DNA of 64,000 nt from Autumnicola patrickiae (GCF_031846525.1 NZ_JAVRHM010000001.1:248001-312000); one strand, 5' to 3'; positions 1 through 9,464 are shown, counted from the first letter of the stretch. The notes: generated by a model not told the origin, from the sequence alone. Program-made: numbers and translations.

Positions 1-1049
1 ATGCTGTTGATTTTGTGGAACAGTTTAAACTTAACCTGTATTCCAAAGAAATCTTCGTGTTTACTCCGCAAGGGGATTTGAAGTCCCTTCCAAAAGGAGC
101 TACTCCGCTGGATTTCGCATTCAGTATCCATACCGAAGTGGGTACGCACACTCGTGGTGCCAGGGTTAACAACAAACTCGTTCCGCTAAGTCATGAATTA
201 AAAAGCGGCGACCAGGTAGAAATAATAACTTCAGAAAATGCAAAGCCCAATATCAACTGGCTTGATTATGCAAGTACTGCCAGGGCGAGGGCGAAAATAA
301 AATCCTCTCTTAAAGATGAGAAAAAGGAAATCGCCGAAGAAGGAAAAGCAATCCTTACCCGAAAACTTAAGTCGCAAAAAATACCATTCAACGAAAAGAT
401 AGTAAACGAGCTGGTTGTCTTTTTTCATCTAAAAACGAGCCTGGATTTATTCTATCGCGTAGGAATAGGTAAAATTGATAATCAGAAAATTAAGGAATTT
501 GCTTCTTCCAGAAGTAATGCACTGGTAAGTTATATTAAAAGCAAGATCAAAAAGCCTGTTGTGGCAGAAGATCTTGATAAAGATGAAATTACCTCCAAAT
601 ACGATCAGCTGGTATTCGGAAAGGATCAGGACGAAACCCTGGACTATAAACTCGCCAGTTGTTGTAATCCCATCCCTGGCGATAATGTTTTTGGTTTCGT
701 GACGGTCAGTGATGGTATTAAAGTGCATAAGAAAGATTGTCCAAATGCGATCCAGCTTCAGAGTAATTACGCCTACAGAATTATTCCGGCAAAGTGGATC
801 GATAGTTCCCAGCAGGACTTTAAAGCGGTAATCAGACTTACCGGAATTGATAATTTAGGTTTGGTAAGCGAGATTACAAAAGAGATTTCCAGTAACCTGC
901 ATGTGAACATGAAAAATATTAATTTTGAGAGTTCAGACGGTATTTTTAGTGGGAGGATTACCCTGGTGGTAAAGAACAATTCCATCCTTTCCACCATCAT
1001 TAACAGGCTTAAAAAAATTAACGGCATAGACAAGGTAAGCCGTGAATAA
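1..1049 (+). CDS. rel: RelA/SpoT-family (p)ppGpp enzyme, C-terminal part
   Basis: This is the regulatory half of a long Rel/Spo protein that makes and/or degrades (p)ppGpp. The frame is open from base 3 (Ala-Val-Asp-Phe-Val...), so the gene starts upstream and the catalytic HD and synthetase domains lie outside the window. A TGS domain follows at once (VFTPQGDL, PKGATPLDFAFSIHTEVG, GDQVEIIT), then a helical and zinc-finger-like part with CCNPIPGD, then a C-terminal ACT domain (AVIRLTGIDNLGLVSEITKEI) ending at the stop. A GTG at base 15 could open a reading frame, but it lies inside the conserved core and is not a real start. Fur and purA follow on the same strand. Synthetase versus hydrolase activity cannot be judged here. 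Confidence 0.95.
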   Translation, partial: AVDFVEQFKLNLYSKEIFVFTPQGDLKSLPKGATPLDFAFSIHTEVGTHTRGARVNNKLVPLSHELKSGDQVEIITSENAKPNINWLDYASTARARAKIKSSLKDEKKEIAEEGKAILTRKLKSQKIPFNEKIVNELVVFFHLKTSLDLFYRVGIGKIDNQKIKEFASSRSNALVSYIKSKIKKPVVAEDLDKDEITSKYDQLVFGKDQDETLDYKLASCCNPIPGDNVFGFVTVSDGIKVHKKDCPNAIQLQSNYAYRIIPAKWIDSSQQDFKAVIRLTGIDNLGLVSEITKEISSNLHVNMKNINFESSDGIFSGRITLVVKNNSILSTIINRLKKINGIDKVSRE

Positions 1050-1054
1050 TCCTA

Positions 1055-1062
1055 TATCTTTG
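1055..1062 (+). promoter_or_regulatory. Bacteroidota -7 box before the fur-like gene
   Basis: TATCTTTG matches the TAnnTTTG -7 element of Bacteroidota and lies 17 bases before the ATG at 1079. It lets fur and purA be transcribed separately from the rel gene. No clear -33 TTG is visible. Confidence 0.6.
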
Positions 1063-1078
1063 CTTTTGAGAAAGAATT

Positions 1079-1537
1079 ATGAGTAAGAAAGTTGTAAATA
1101 AGAACGATCAGGCTGTTGTAAAGAACGTATTTACCAAATTTTTGGAAGATAAGGGTCATCGAAAGACTCCGGAACGTTTTGCGATACTTCAGGAAATATA
1201 TAATAATGACGATCATTTTGATATTGAATCCCTTTATATCAAAATGAAAAATAAAAAGTACCGGGTTAGCCGGGCCACTTTATACAATACCATAGAACTG
1301 TTGTTGGGTTGCGGACTGGTAAGAAAGCACCAGTTTGGACAAAACCAGGCACAATATGAAAAATCGTATTTTGACCGTAACCACGATCATATAATCCTTA
1401 CCGATACCGGAGAAGTTATAGAATTCTGTGATCCAAGGATCCAGACTATCAAAAAAACCATAGAAGAGGTTTTTGATATTGAAATTACCAAACATTCTTT
1501 ATATTTTTACGGCAACAAAAAAGAAGAAACTAATTAA
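1079..1537 (+). CDS. fur: Fur-family transcriptional regulator
   Basis: A metal-responsive DNA-binding repressor of 152 aa. The N-terminal winged helix carries the family signature (GHRKTPERFAILQEIY, then RVSRATLYNTIELLLGCGLV). The dimerisation part has metal-ligand candidates His46, Glu94, His102 and His104 (RNHDHIIL). The C-terminal CxxC zinc site of many Fur proteins is absent: only single Cys78 and Cys117 are seen. Whether it senses iron, zinc or peroxide (PerR-like) cannot be told from sequence alone. The start follows a good -7 box. purA begins 12 bases after its stop, so the two are probably cotranscribed. Confidence 0.9.
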   Translation: MSKKVVNKNDQAVVKNVFTKFLEDKGHRKTPERFAILQEIYNNDDHFDIESLYIKMKNKKYRVSRATLYNTIELLLGCGLVRKHQFGQNQAQYEKSYFDRNHDHIILTDTGEVIEFCDPRIQTIKKTIEEVFDIEITKHSLYFYGNKKEETN

Positions 1538-1549
1538 CCTAAATATTTC

Positions 1550-2821
1550 ATGGCGGTAGATTTACTTCTCGGGCTCCAGTGGGGCGACGAGGGAAAAGGA
1601 AAAATTGTTGATGTTTTCACCTCCAAATACGACATTATAGCACGTTTTCAGGGTGGCCCAAACGCCGGACACACGCTGGAATTTGACGGACAAAAACATG
1701 TTTTGCATACAATTCCTTCAGGGATTTTTCACGACAGCACAATTAACTTAGTTGGTAACGGAGTTGTAATTGACGCTGTGATTTTCAAAAAAGAGCTTCT
1801 GAATCTTGGCAAACATAATGTCGATTACAAATCAAAGCTACTTATTTCCAGAAAGGCACATGTAATATTACCTACACATAGATTGCTTGATGCAGCTTCT
1901 GAAGCTTCTAAAGGTAAAGCCAAGATTGGATCTACCTTAAAAGGCATCGGTCCAACATATATGGACAAAACCGGAAGAAACGGAATCAGAGTCGGCGATC
2001 TTGAGCTTGAAGGATGGGAAGAGAAATACCGTGCCCTTGCCAACAAGCATGAAAAAATGATCGAGTTTTATAATGTTGATGTACAGTACAACCTGGCAGA
2101 GCTGGAAAAAGAATTCTTTGATGCTGTAAAAACTTTAAAGGAACTCACTTTTATAGATAGCGAAGATTACCTTCAAAAAGCACAGGCAGACAACAAAACT
2201 ATCCTGGCTGAAGGCGCACAGGGTTCCTTGCTGGATATCGATTTTGGAACCTATCCTTTTGTCACCTCATCCAACACCACTGCGGCAGGAGCATGTACAG
2301 GATTAGGTGTGGCACCAAGACAAATTGGAGAAGCTTTTGGAATATTTAAGGCATACACCACAAGAGTAGGTAGCGGACCCTTCCCTACTGAACTTTTTGA
2401 TGAGGATGGAAAAACCATGGCGCGTGTAGGTAACGAATTTGGTGCGACCACAGGCAGACCAAGAAGATGTGGCTGGCTTGACCTTGTCGCATTAAAATAT
2501 GCTGTACAGGTAAACGGAATCACGCAACTAATAATGATGAAAGGTGATGTTTTAAGTGGTTTTGAAACTTTAAAAGTTTGTACTGCTTATAACTACAGAG
2601 GTGAAGAAATTACACATCTTCCATATAATATTGAAGCAGAAAATGTCACTCCCGTTTATACTGAAATGAAAGGATGGGCAGCTGATCTTACGGGAATGAC
2701 TAAAGCATCAGAATTACCACAGGAATTTAATGATTACATGAAATTCCTGGAAAAAGAACTGGAAGTACCAATTTCTGTAGTTTCAGTAGGGCCTGATCGT
2801 AAACAAACGATTACCCGTTAA
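1550..2821 (+). CDS. purA: Adenylosuccinate synthetase
   Basis: Catalyses the GTP-dependent joining of IMP and aspartate to adenylosuccinate, the first committed step to AMP, in the cytoplasm. The 423 aa match the family length. The N-terminal P-loop-like motif GDEGKGKIVD, NAGHT, the GSTLKGIGPTYMDK segment, GTYPFVTSSNT and TTGRPRRCGWLD are all present and intact. It lies 12 bases after the fur-like gene and ends at a strong hairpin terminator. In other bacteria PurA is inhibited by (p)ppGpp, which makes its place next to rel notable, but that is family knowledge and not visible here. Confidence 0.98.
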   Translation: MAVDLLLGLQWGDEGKGKIVDVFTSKYDIIARFQGGPNAGHTLEFDGQKHVLHTIPSGIFHDSTINLVGNGVVIDAVIFKKELLNLGKHNVDYKSKLLISRKAHVILPTHRLLDAASEASKGKAKIGSTLKGIGPTYMDKTGRNGIRVGDLELEGWEEKYRALANKHEKMIEFYNVDVQYNLAELEKEFFDAVKTLKELTFIDSEDYLQKAQADNKTILAEGAQGSLLDIDFGTYPFVTSSNTTAAGACTGLGVAPRQIGEAFGIFKAYTTRVGSGPFPTELFDEDGKTMARVGNEFGATTGRPRRCGWLDLVALKYAVQVNGITQLIMMKGDVLSGFETLKVCTAYNYRGEEITHLPYNIEAENVTPVYTEMKGWAADLTGMTKASELPQEFNDYMKFLEKELEVPISVVSVGPDRKQTITR

Positions 2822-2835
2822 ACTTTTTTAGATAT

Positions 2836-2870
2836 AAAAAAGGCTGTTTCTCGCGAAACAGCCTTTTTTG
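2836..2870. terminator. Bidirectional Rho-independent terminator
   Basis: A-rich left arm, GGCTGTTTC, a TCGC loop, GAAACAGCC and a T-run. The A-run on one side and T-run on the other let it serve purA on plus and the ferritin-like gene ending at 2890 on minus. Confidence 0.9.
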
Positions 2871-2889
2871 TTATTTTTATTGAAAAGAT

Positions 2890-3762
2890 TTAATCTTCTT
2901 CGTCACTCTCACCATTATCAGCAGCAATAAATAAGCCAGCGATAGCACTTACATCATCCATGCTCAAAGGTTCGTCAAATGCCTGGCTAACTGCTTCAGC
3001 AACATCACCAACTAAAGGTGAATCACCATAATCCAAAGTGGTAAGATCAACACCGCCCTGAGTAACATTAGCTTCTCCTGCATAAACACCTTCCGCCTGA
3101 GTAGGGATTCCCGCACCCGGATTATCAAGAGTAATCCATCCTTCCAAACCTCTTATCCTTCTAATTGCAGCAGCATGTCTTGCTTCAACAGAGTGTATTC
3201 GTAAAGCAGGTTCCAGATATGGAGTATTCATTAGATTAGGAGCCTGTCCTTTATATGCTCTAACTCCTGTATCTTCAAATGCCTGAGCTAAGGCCAACAC
3301 TTGTGCATAGGCGGTATCAGCATCTCCATTATCATTAAATGGATCGAATAAACCACCAGCTGTAAAATCAAAAGTTGGCATATTGCTTACATCTGCCCCT
3401 GCATCAGTCAAATTATTTTCTAAGAATTCAACGTGAGCAGATTCATGGGCTGAAATATCCATAAAAACATTTTCAACTCTTGCGCCACGACCAGTTAAAA
3501 CACCTGATTCCAGTGCCATCATATAGAACTGATCTTCAAGACGTTCAAGAAGTAATGCGAACTGTAATGCCTCTACAGGTCCTGTTGTTTCCTGAAAGAA
3601 AGCTGCCGCGTTTACCTTATTTGTTGCAAGTCCAAAAGGAACAGCTGCCGCAGCTGCTTTCTTACCTAAAGATCCAACAGTAGCGAACATTTCGCGACGT
3701 GAACTCCTTTTTTTCATTAAATTTTTGGATGTAAATCCATCCAACATCTTTATTAAACTCAT
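2890..3762 (-). CDS. Exported ferritin-like protein (first of a tandem pair)
   Basis: A 290-aa protein with a ferritin-like four-helix fold. The candidate di-iron ligands are all visible: Glu73/Glu76 (LERLEDQFY), Glu107-x-x-His110, Glu163 (AFEDTGVRAY) and Glu193-x-x-His196 (SVEARHAAAI). The N-terminus has a twin-arginine-like stretch (SSRREMFATVG, Arg22-Arg23) and then an Ala-rich hydrophobic region, suggesting Tat-dependent export of a folded metalloprotein. It has no lipobox, unlike its neighbour, and a negatively charged tail. It lies 22 bases after the stop of the 3785-4600 gene, probably in one operon. Function is unknown; iron storage, oxidase activity or a structural role are all possible. 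Confidence 0.8.
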   Translation of the reverse strand: MSLIKMLDGFTSKNLMKKRSSRREMFATVGSLGKKAAAAAVPFGLATNKVNAAAFFQETTGPVEALQFALLLERLEDQFYMMALESGVLTGRGARVENVFMDISAHESAHVEFLENNLTDAGADVSNMPTFDFTAGGLFDPFNDNGDADTAYAQVLALAQAFEDTGVRAYKGQAPNLMNTPYLEPALRIHSVEARHAAAIRRIRGLEGWITLDNPGAGIPTQAEGVYAGEANVTQGGVDLTTLDYGDSPLVGDVAEAVSQAFDEPLSMDDVSAIAGLFIAADNGESDEED

Positions 3763-3784
3763 AATTGTCTTTTTTGGTTAGTGG

Positions 3785-4600
3785 TTACGATGTCATTGGT
3801 TCAGGTAACTCGTTTGCGGTGAATTCGGTTGTAATAAATCCTCCTGCAATTTCGATCACTTCTGAAGGATCATAAGCAAGATCGAGTCCATTTTCATCAA
3901 TAGTTTCATCAGCTGCAATTCCACCTTCAGGATTTAGCAGTTCGTAGATTGCTGCAGCATGTCTTGCTTCTACAGAAACAATTTTACCTGCAATGGTTAA
4001 ATAATCAGAATTTGACAGCCTGTCTCCCGCGCCATTATATGCTCCTACTCCTGTATTTTCGAGAGTAAGTGCAGTTTGTAATACCTCGTCCCTGCTGCTA
4101 AGATCTACCGAAGAAAGATCAAATTCAAGATCTGGCAGAACCATATCTTCATTTCCTTCTCCTACTGCAGCAGTAATTGCCGCCCTAAAAAATTCACGGT
4201 GAATTACCTCATGGTTATAAAGGTCATCAATAACACTTTGTTCATTTTCTGGTGCTCCGGTATAGTAACCTCCTTCTCTTACTGCTGTATAAAAAGCAGC
4301 TTCCAGTTGCTCAAGGGCAAAAGCATAGTTAAGGATGCCAACATCACCACTACCTAAATCAAACGCAGTTGGTTCTGGTTCTGGTTCCGGCTCTGGCTCA
4401 GGTTCCGGCTCAGGATTTGTTGGATCTGGCTCTTGCTGCTGGCCAGGATTAAAATCATCATCTTCACTACAGGAATACATTAAAAAACTGGAGCCGGCAA
4501 AAGCAATCCCGCCAAGTTTTATAAATCTCCTCCGAGATTTAAATTTTCCGTTTTTCGGTGATTCTTCAATAAAATCTACCTTTACAACTGGTTTTTTCAT
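3785..4600 (-). CDS. Ferritin-like lipoprotein with Tat-like signal
   Basis: A 271-aa paralogue of the next gene. The N-terminus has a twin-arginine motif (SRRRFIKLGG, residues 22-31) followed by a lipobox ending at Cys44 (MYSC). After the Cys comes SEDDDF, an acidic stretch like the surface-export signal of Bacteroidota lipoproteins. A linker of nine Glu-Pro/Asp-Pro units (about residues 57-77) leads to the ferritin-like domain with Glu97/Glu100, Glu131-x-x-His134, Glu181 and Glu211-x-x-His214. It is first in a two-gene minus-strand operon. Predicted to be an outer-membrane-anchored, possibly surface-exposed di-iron protein; substrate unknown. Confidence 0.8.
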   Translation of the reverse strand: MKKPVVKVDFIEESPKNGKFKSRRRFIKLGGIAFAGSSFLMYSCSEDDDFNPGQQQEPDPTNPEPEPEPEPEPEPEPTAFDLGSGDVGILNYAFALEQLEAAFYTAVREGGYYTGAPENEQSVIDDLYNHEVIHREFFRAAITAAVGEGNEDMVLPDLEFDLSSVDLSSRDEVLQTALTLENTGVGAYNGAGDRLSNSDYLTIAGKIVSVEARHAAAIYELLNPEGGIAADETIDENGLDLAYDPSEVIEIAGGFITTEFTANELPEPMTS

Positions 4601-4846
4601 AATTTGAATTTTGGTTCACATTTAAATCTACGTGCAAATAAGGTGAAGCTGCCATTCATCCTGTTAATGTTTTACCAAAGCACCTCCAATAGAGGGTTTT
4701 TTAGCATTTCATTAAGTCACGTTAACTCAACATTAAGAGTCGTTTAAGGCTAACTGATGATATTTCGGGACATACAAATAACTCCACAGTAGAGATTCAT
4801 TGCTAAGCCTTCCTAAATGTTTACACTATTTCGAGGAAATTTTCGT

Positions 4847-4854
4847 TATTTTTG
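4847..4854 (+). promoter_or_regulatory. -7 box before the OstA-like gene
   Basis: TATTTTTG fits the TAnnTTTG element. A TTG codon at 4852 that would open the longest frame lies inside this box, so translation must start further downstream; TTG 4870 is the best candidate. Confidence 0.6.
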
Positions 4855-4869
4855 CAAAAACTTTTTCTT

Positions 4870-6645
4870 TTGAAGTACTTTAATTTTTTGTTGGTTTTTT
4901 TTATGGTGTTCTGCTCTTGTTTTAGCTATGCCCAGGATGCTAAAAAAATCGATTACACCAGCGACCGCCAGGTAAAAAATGAAGAAAGATATCCCGGAGC
5001 TATTATTCTAAGTAAAGTTGAAGATCAGGTACATTTCACCCATCAGGGGATTGAGGTATGGTGTGATAATGCTGTTTTTTATAATCAGGATAACTTTTTT
5101 AAGGCTTTTGGAAATGTAAGGATGACGCAGGGGGACACAGTAAGCATGTCCAGTAATTATGCTGAATATAATGGCACAACCCAGTTTGCTTTTGCCAGTG
5201 GTAAAGTGGTAATGAAAAGGCCTCAAACTACCTTAACAACTGATAGTTTATTTTTTGATCGTGTAAAACAGCAGGCATATTACCGTAGTGGAGGCCAGGT
5301 AACCGATACCGCCAGCGTTCTTACCAGTCTTGTTGGCAGGTATTATATGGAACAGGATAAATATTCTTTTCTCTCTGATGTTGTTCTAACAAATCCGGAA
5401 TACGTAATAAATTCTGAACAGCTCGATTTTTATTCAGAAACAGGTCATGCCTATCTTTATGGACCTACCACTATTGTAAGTGAAACAAGTACTGTTTACT
5501 GCGAAAGAGGATTCTATGATACGCGCGGTGATACTGGTTATTTCGTAAAGAATTCGCAAATCGATTATGACAATCGAAAAGTGGAAGGTGATAGTCTCTA
5601 TTTTGACCGAAATAGAAATTTTGCCTCCGCCACAAACAATATTATCGTAACAGACACCATTAATCAAAGTGTGGTTACCGGTCATTACGCTGAAGTTTTC
5701 AGGGAAAAAGATTCCGTAATTATAACTAAAAGGCCCGTAGCAGCTACTCTTCAGGATCGGGATTCAATTTTTATACACAGCGACACCCTCATGATTACCG
5801 GTGAACCTGAGGAAAGAGTGATTCGTGGTTTTTATGATGTCAGGTTGTTTAAAGCAGATATGAGTGGAAAAAGTGATTCAATTTACGTCGACCAGAATAG
5901 TGGGTTAACCAAATTGATCAACTTAACCAGCGGGTCGGTAACTTCGGTTTCCAAGAGAAGAAACCCTGTGATCTGGTCGGGTGAAAGTCAGATGACCGGT
6001 GACACTATTCATCTTAAATCTAATCCCGAAACAGAACAGTTGGATTCGCTAATGGTCTTTGAGAATGCTTTTTTAATTCAGAAGGATACCATTGAAGGTT
6101 ATAATCAGGTAAAAGGAATGGAGCTGGTAGGTTTATTTCGTGAAAATGACATTTATCAGGTAGATATAAATAAGAATACGGAAACGCTGAATTATATGCG
6201 CAATGAAGAGCAGGAACTTATAGGCATAAACAGAACAGTTTCAAGTTCTATCAGGATCCTGTTCAGCGAGCAGAACATAGATGAAATTTATTATTTCGAT
6301 AACCCTGAAGGAGGTTTATATCCCGAAGAAGAATTCCCTGTAAATCAAAGGCTGCTTATTGGCTTTAACTGGCGGGGCGAAGAAAGGTTATTGACTAAGG
6401 AAGATCTTTTCAAAGGAAAACCGGCACCTGAACTTGTCAGGATACAGGGAATTCCTTTACCCGAAGAGCAGGAAGAATTTTTTGATGAGCGGGAAGACGA
6501 TGATCTTTTGCTGAATGAAAACTCACGCCTGCAACCTGAAGATCTTCAGAATACTAAAAGTCCGCCACGAAAGGAACAGGAAGAACTTCAGCCGGTAAAT
6601 GAATTGGAGAACGAGTCCGCTACGGACGAAAATGAGCAAATTTGA
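4870..6645 (+). CDS. OstA/LptA-like LPS transport protein
   Basis: A secreted protein with repeated OstA (LptA/LptD N-terminal) beta-jellyroll repeats, expected to bridge LPS across the periplasm. Visible repeats include VEVWCDNAVFY/FGNVRMTQGDTVSM, ASGKVVMKRPQTTLTTDSLFFD, and VEGDSLYFDRNRNFASATNNI. A TTG start at 4870 gives a clean signal peptide (MKYFNFLLVFFMVF... ending in SYAQ). The longer frame from 4852 would overlap the promoter; ATG 4903 is a less likely alternative. The last 70 residues are acidic and low in complexity. Its stop overlaps the TTG of the aminotransferase gene by four bases, so they are translationally coupled. Confidence 0.88.
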   Translation: MKYFNFLLVFFMVFCSCFSYAQDAKKIDYTSDRQVKNEERYPGAIILSKVEDQVHFTHQGIEVWCDNAVFYNQDNFFKAFGNVRMTQGDTVSMSSNYAEYNGTTQFAFASGKVVMKRPQTTLTTDSLFFDRVKQQAYYRSGGQVTDTASVLTSLVGRYYMEQDKYSFLSDVVLTNPEYVINSEQLDFYSETGHAYLYGPTTIVSETSTVYCERGFYDTRGDTGYFVKNSQIDYDNRKVEGDSLYFDRNRNFASATNNIIVTDTINQSVVTGHYAEVFREKDSVIITKRPVAATLQDRDSIFIHSDTLMITGEPEERVIRGFYDVRLFKADMSGKSDSIYVDQNSGLTKLINLTSGSVTSVSKRRNPVIWSGESQMTGDTIHLKSNPETEQLDSLMVFENAFLIQKDTIEGYNQVKGMELVGLFRENDIYQVDINKNTETLNYMRNEEQELIGINRTVSSSIRILFSEQNIDEIYYFDNPEGGLYPEEEFPVNQRLLIGFNWRGEERLLTKEDLFKGKPAPELVRIQGIPLPEEQEEFFDEREDDDLLLNENSRLQPEDLQNTKSPPRKEQEELQPVNELENESATDENEQI

Positions 6646-7838
6646 GAGAAGACTTTATTAAATACCAGGCACAAACGACACCTCATCCGCTTGGTTTGGA
6701 AGTTTCACACGCCAAAGGCTCCTATATTTTTACTACAGACGGTGAAAAACATCTCGATTTTGTGGCAGGAGTTTCGGCTTGTTCGCTGGGGCATTGCCAT
6801 CCGGCAGTAGTTACCGCCATAAAGGATCAGGCAGAGAAATACCTGCACGTGATGGTGTATGGAGAATATGCACAAGAACCGGCAGTAGAACTCACCAGGC
6901 TTCTCGCGAAATACTTTCCCGATAATATCAAAAAAACGTACCTGACCAATTCCGGCACCGAAGCTATTGAAGGTGCTTTGAAACTTGCCAGAAGAGCTAC
7001 AGGCCGGAGTGAAATTATAGCTGCCAAAGATGCTTACCATGGCAATACTATGGGATCGTTAAGTCTGATGAGCATGGAGGAACGCATGGCTCCTTTCAGA
7101 CCATTAATAGGCGATATTTCATTTATTACTTTTAATAATGAAGCTGATTTAGAAAAAATAACTGAAAAAACTGCAGGAGTTATACTCGAAACGATTCAGG
7201 GAGGTGCGGGTTTTATTCTTCCGGAAAATGATTTTCTAAAAAAAGTAAAAGAGCGCTGCCAAAAAACAGGAACATTGTTAATATTGGATGAAATTCAGCC
7301 GGGATTTGGAAGAACAGGTAAACTATTTGGTTTCGAAAATTTTGATGTCGCACCAGATATTGTGGCTTTAGGCAAAGGCATGGGCGGAGGTTTACCTATT
7401 GGTGCTTTTGCAGCTTCAGAGGAATTAATGGACCTTTTGGCAGACAATCCAAAACTTGGCCATATTACTACTTTTGGAGGAAATCCTGTGATTGCGGCTG
7501 CCGCTTTGGCTACTTTAAAAGAAATTACAGAAACAGGTTTAATACCGGCAACTCTTCAGAAAGAGAAATTATTCCGTGAACTGCTGGTCCACCCGCTAAT
7601 TACGGAAATACGCGGCAAAGGCTTAATGCTCACAGCCCTTGTCCCTACTGAAGAAATAGCTTCAGAAGTTATTCTAAAAGCGAAAGACAGAGGACTGATT
7701 TTGTTCTGGCTTTTATTCGAAAAAAAAGCAATTCGTATTACTCCGCCACTAACTATTTCAGAAGAAGAAATAAGGCAGGGTTGTGGCATTATTATTGACA
7801 TATTAGAGGGAATATATAGCCCCGGCCGCTCCTGTTGA
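6642..7838 (+). CDS. Class III PLP aminotransferase
   Basis: A 398-aa aminotransferase of the acetylornithine/4-aminobutyrate type (class III). Family landmarks are GVSACSLGHCHPAVV, LTNSGTEAIEGALKLARR (PLP phosphate loop), AYHGNTMGSLS, ILDEIQPGFGRTGKLF and the PLP-lysine motif LGKGMGGGLPIGAF. It starts with TTG overlapping the stop of the OstA-like gene. No arg genes are nearby, so an arginine role is not supported by context; substrate stays open. Confidence 0.9.
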   Translation: MREDFIKYQAQTTPHPLGLEVSHAKGSYIFTTDGEKHLDFVAGVSACSLGHCHPAVVTAIKDQAEKYLHVMVYGEYAQEPAVELTRLLAKYFPDNIKKTYLTNSGTEAIEGALKLARRATGRSEIIAAKDAYHGNTMGSLSLMSMEERMAPFRPLIGDISFITFNNEADLEKITEKTAGVILETIQGGAGFILPENDFLKKVKERCQKTGTLLILDEIQPGFGRTGKLFGFENFDVAPDIVALGKGMGGGLPIGAFAASEELMDLLADNPKLGHITTFGGNPVIAAAALATLKEITETGLIPATLQKEKLFRELLVHPLITEIRGKGLMLTALVPTEEIASEVILKAKDRGLILFWLLFEKKAIRITPPLTISEEEIRQGCGIIIDILEGIYSPGRSC

Positions 7839-7930
7839 TTAAATTGTTAACAACAAAATGCCTAAATTCCGGAATTGCTTGTTATGATTTTTAATTTTAA
7901 TACAGTAGAAATCCTGTAAACACCTTGTTT

Positions 7931-9328
7931 ATGCAATTAAGCCATAACGAAGAAAACAATTTCTCGCTTACCCGCTTTGAATCGATGCTGAAAACAAACG
8001 ATGTTCTTTTCTTTGACTCTAATGAGTTCGAGAACATCATTCATCATTATTTAGAGAACGGCAAAATTGCACTTGCAAAAAAGGCTGTAAAATTAGGGCT
8101 CGCGCAACATCCCACTTCCACTAATCTGAAGTTATTTAAGGTAGAGATTCTTGTCTTTGAAGACAAGCTGGATCTTGCTGATGGATTACTTGATGAACTT
8201 GAGGGGCTTGAAGCTTCCAATGAAGAGGTTTTTATTCAGAAAGCACAAATATTATCTAAAAGAGACGACCACCAGGCTGCTATTGATGCGCTGGAAATGG
8301 CCCTTGAAATAACTTTAGATGAAGCTGATGTACATTCGCTTATAGGAATGGAATATCTATTTCTTGAAGATTTCGAGAATGCCAAATACAGCTTTATGAA
8401 ATGTTTGGAAGCAGATGAAGAAGATTATTCGGCACTTTATAATGTGATGTACTGTTTCGATTTCCTTGATCAAAAAGAGGAAGCGATTGAGTACCTTAAC
8501 ATGTACCTCAATAAAAACCCTTACTGTGAAGTAGCATGGCACCAGGTGGGAAAACAGTATTTCGACCTTAAAGATTACGAAAAAGCGCTTACAGCATTTG
8601 ATTTTGCAATTATTAGCGACGACTATTTTATTGGTGCTTACCTGGAGAAAGGAAAAGTGCTGGAAAAACTTGGCCGTTATAATGAAGCTATTGAAAATTA
8701 CCGGATAACCCTGGAACTGGATGATCCAACTTCTTTTGCTTACCTAAGGATCGGAAAATGTTTCGAAAAACTTGGTGCAGATGAACTTGCTCTGGACAAT
8801 TATAAGAAAACCGTACATGAAGACCCGCTTCTTGACAAAGGCTGGATTGCCATTACAGATTTTTACATCAAGAAACGCAACTATCAAAAAGCCCTGTACT
8901 ATATCAATAAGGCGATTAATATAGATGAAGAAAACGTTCTTTACTGGAAACGCTACGCGAAAATTAATAACCGGTTAAACTTCTACGAAGAAGCTGAACA
9001 AGGTTATAAAAAGAGCCTCGAGCTAGGAAATTATGAGCTGGAAACCTGGATCAAGAGATGTGATATTCTTATTGACCTTGGAGAATTTGAAACGGCCGTA
9101 CAAAACCTGATGCAGGCACTGGAATTTTATCCTGAAACTGCCGAAATTGAATATCGTCTGGCCGGGTTATTCTTTTGCCTTAACGAAGGGGACAAAGCAT
9201 ATTTTCACCTGAAGAACGGACTTAGACTGGATGCCGAATATTATATTATTATAGAAGAATTGTTCCCATCAATTTTCAGACGTAAGAGCGTAAGGGAAAT
9301 CATAAATTCCTATGTAAAAACCTTATAG
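7931..9328 (+). CDS. Tetratricopeptide-repeat protein
   Basis: A 465-aa cytoplasmic-looking scaffold with about ten TPR units (for example DVHSLIGMEYLFLEDFENAKYSF, AYLEKGKVLEKLGRYNEAIENY, AYLRIGKCFEKLGADELALDNY). It has no signal peptide, no membrane segment and no enzymatic domain. The ATG at 7931 is preferred over an in-frame TTG two codons earlier. It probably mediates protein-protein contacts; partners unknown. About 90 bases separate it from the aminotransferase gene. Confidence 0.9.
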   Translation: MQLSHNEENNFSLTRFESMLKTNDVLFFDSNEFENIIHHYLENGKIALAKKAVKLGLAQHPTSTNLKLFKVEILVFEDKLDLADGLLDELEGLEASNEEVFIQKAQILSKRDDHQAAIDALEMALEITLDEADVHSLIGMEYLFLEDFENAKYSFMKCLEADEEDYSALYNVMYCFDFLDQKEEAIEYLNMYLNKNPYCEVAWHQVGKQYFDLKDYEKALTAFDFAIISDDYFIGAYLEKGKVLEKLGRYNEAIENYRITLELDDPTSFAYLRIGKCFEKLGADELALDNYKKTVHEDPLLDKGWIAITDFYIKKRNYQKALYYINKAINIDEENVLYWKRYAKINNRLNFYEEAEQGYKKSLELGNYELETWIKRCDILIDLGEFETAVQNLMQALEFYPETAEIEYRLAGLFFCLNEGDKAYFHLKNGLRLDAEYYIIIEELFPSIFRRKSVREIINSYVKTL

Positions 9329-9435
9329 GTACAGATCTCAACCCGCAAATTTTTTAATTTAAAATTAACCTGAATATTCTGCCGTTATGCCTACTTTCCG
9401 TCGGGTATTCCGGTTTTCTACTTCCGGGTTTTTGT

Positions 9436-9443
9436 TACCTTTG
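9436..9443 (+). promoter_or_regulatory. -7 box before the DUF368 pair
   Basis: TACCTTTG, 21 bases before the ATG at 9465, fits TAnnTTTG. It likely drives both DUF368 genes and aroE. Confidence 0.6.
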
Positions 9444-9464
9444 GCAGAATTTTAATTTCAGGAT

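Noticed and set aside
4335..4607. A plus-strand frame with a Ser-Gly repeat
   Set aside because: It is the antisense shadow of the Glu-Pro linker of the ferritin-like lipoprotein.
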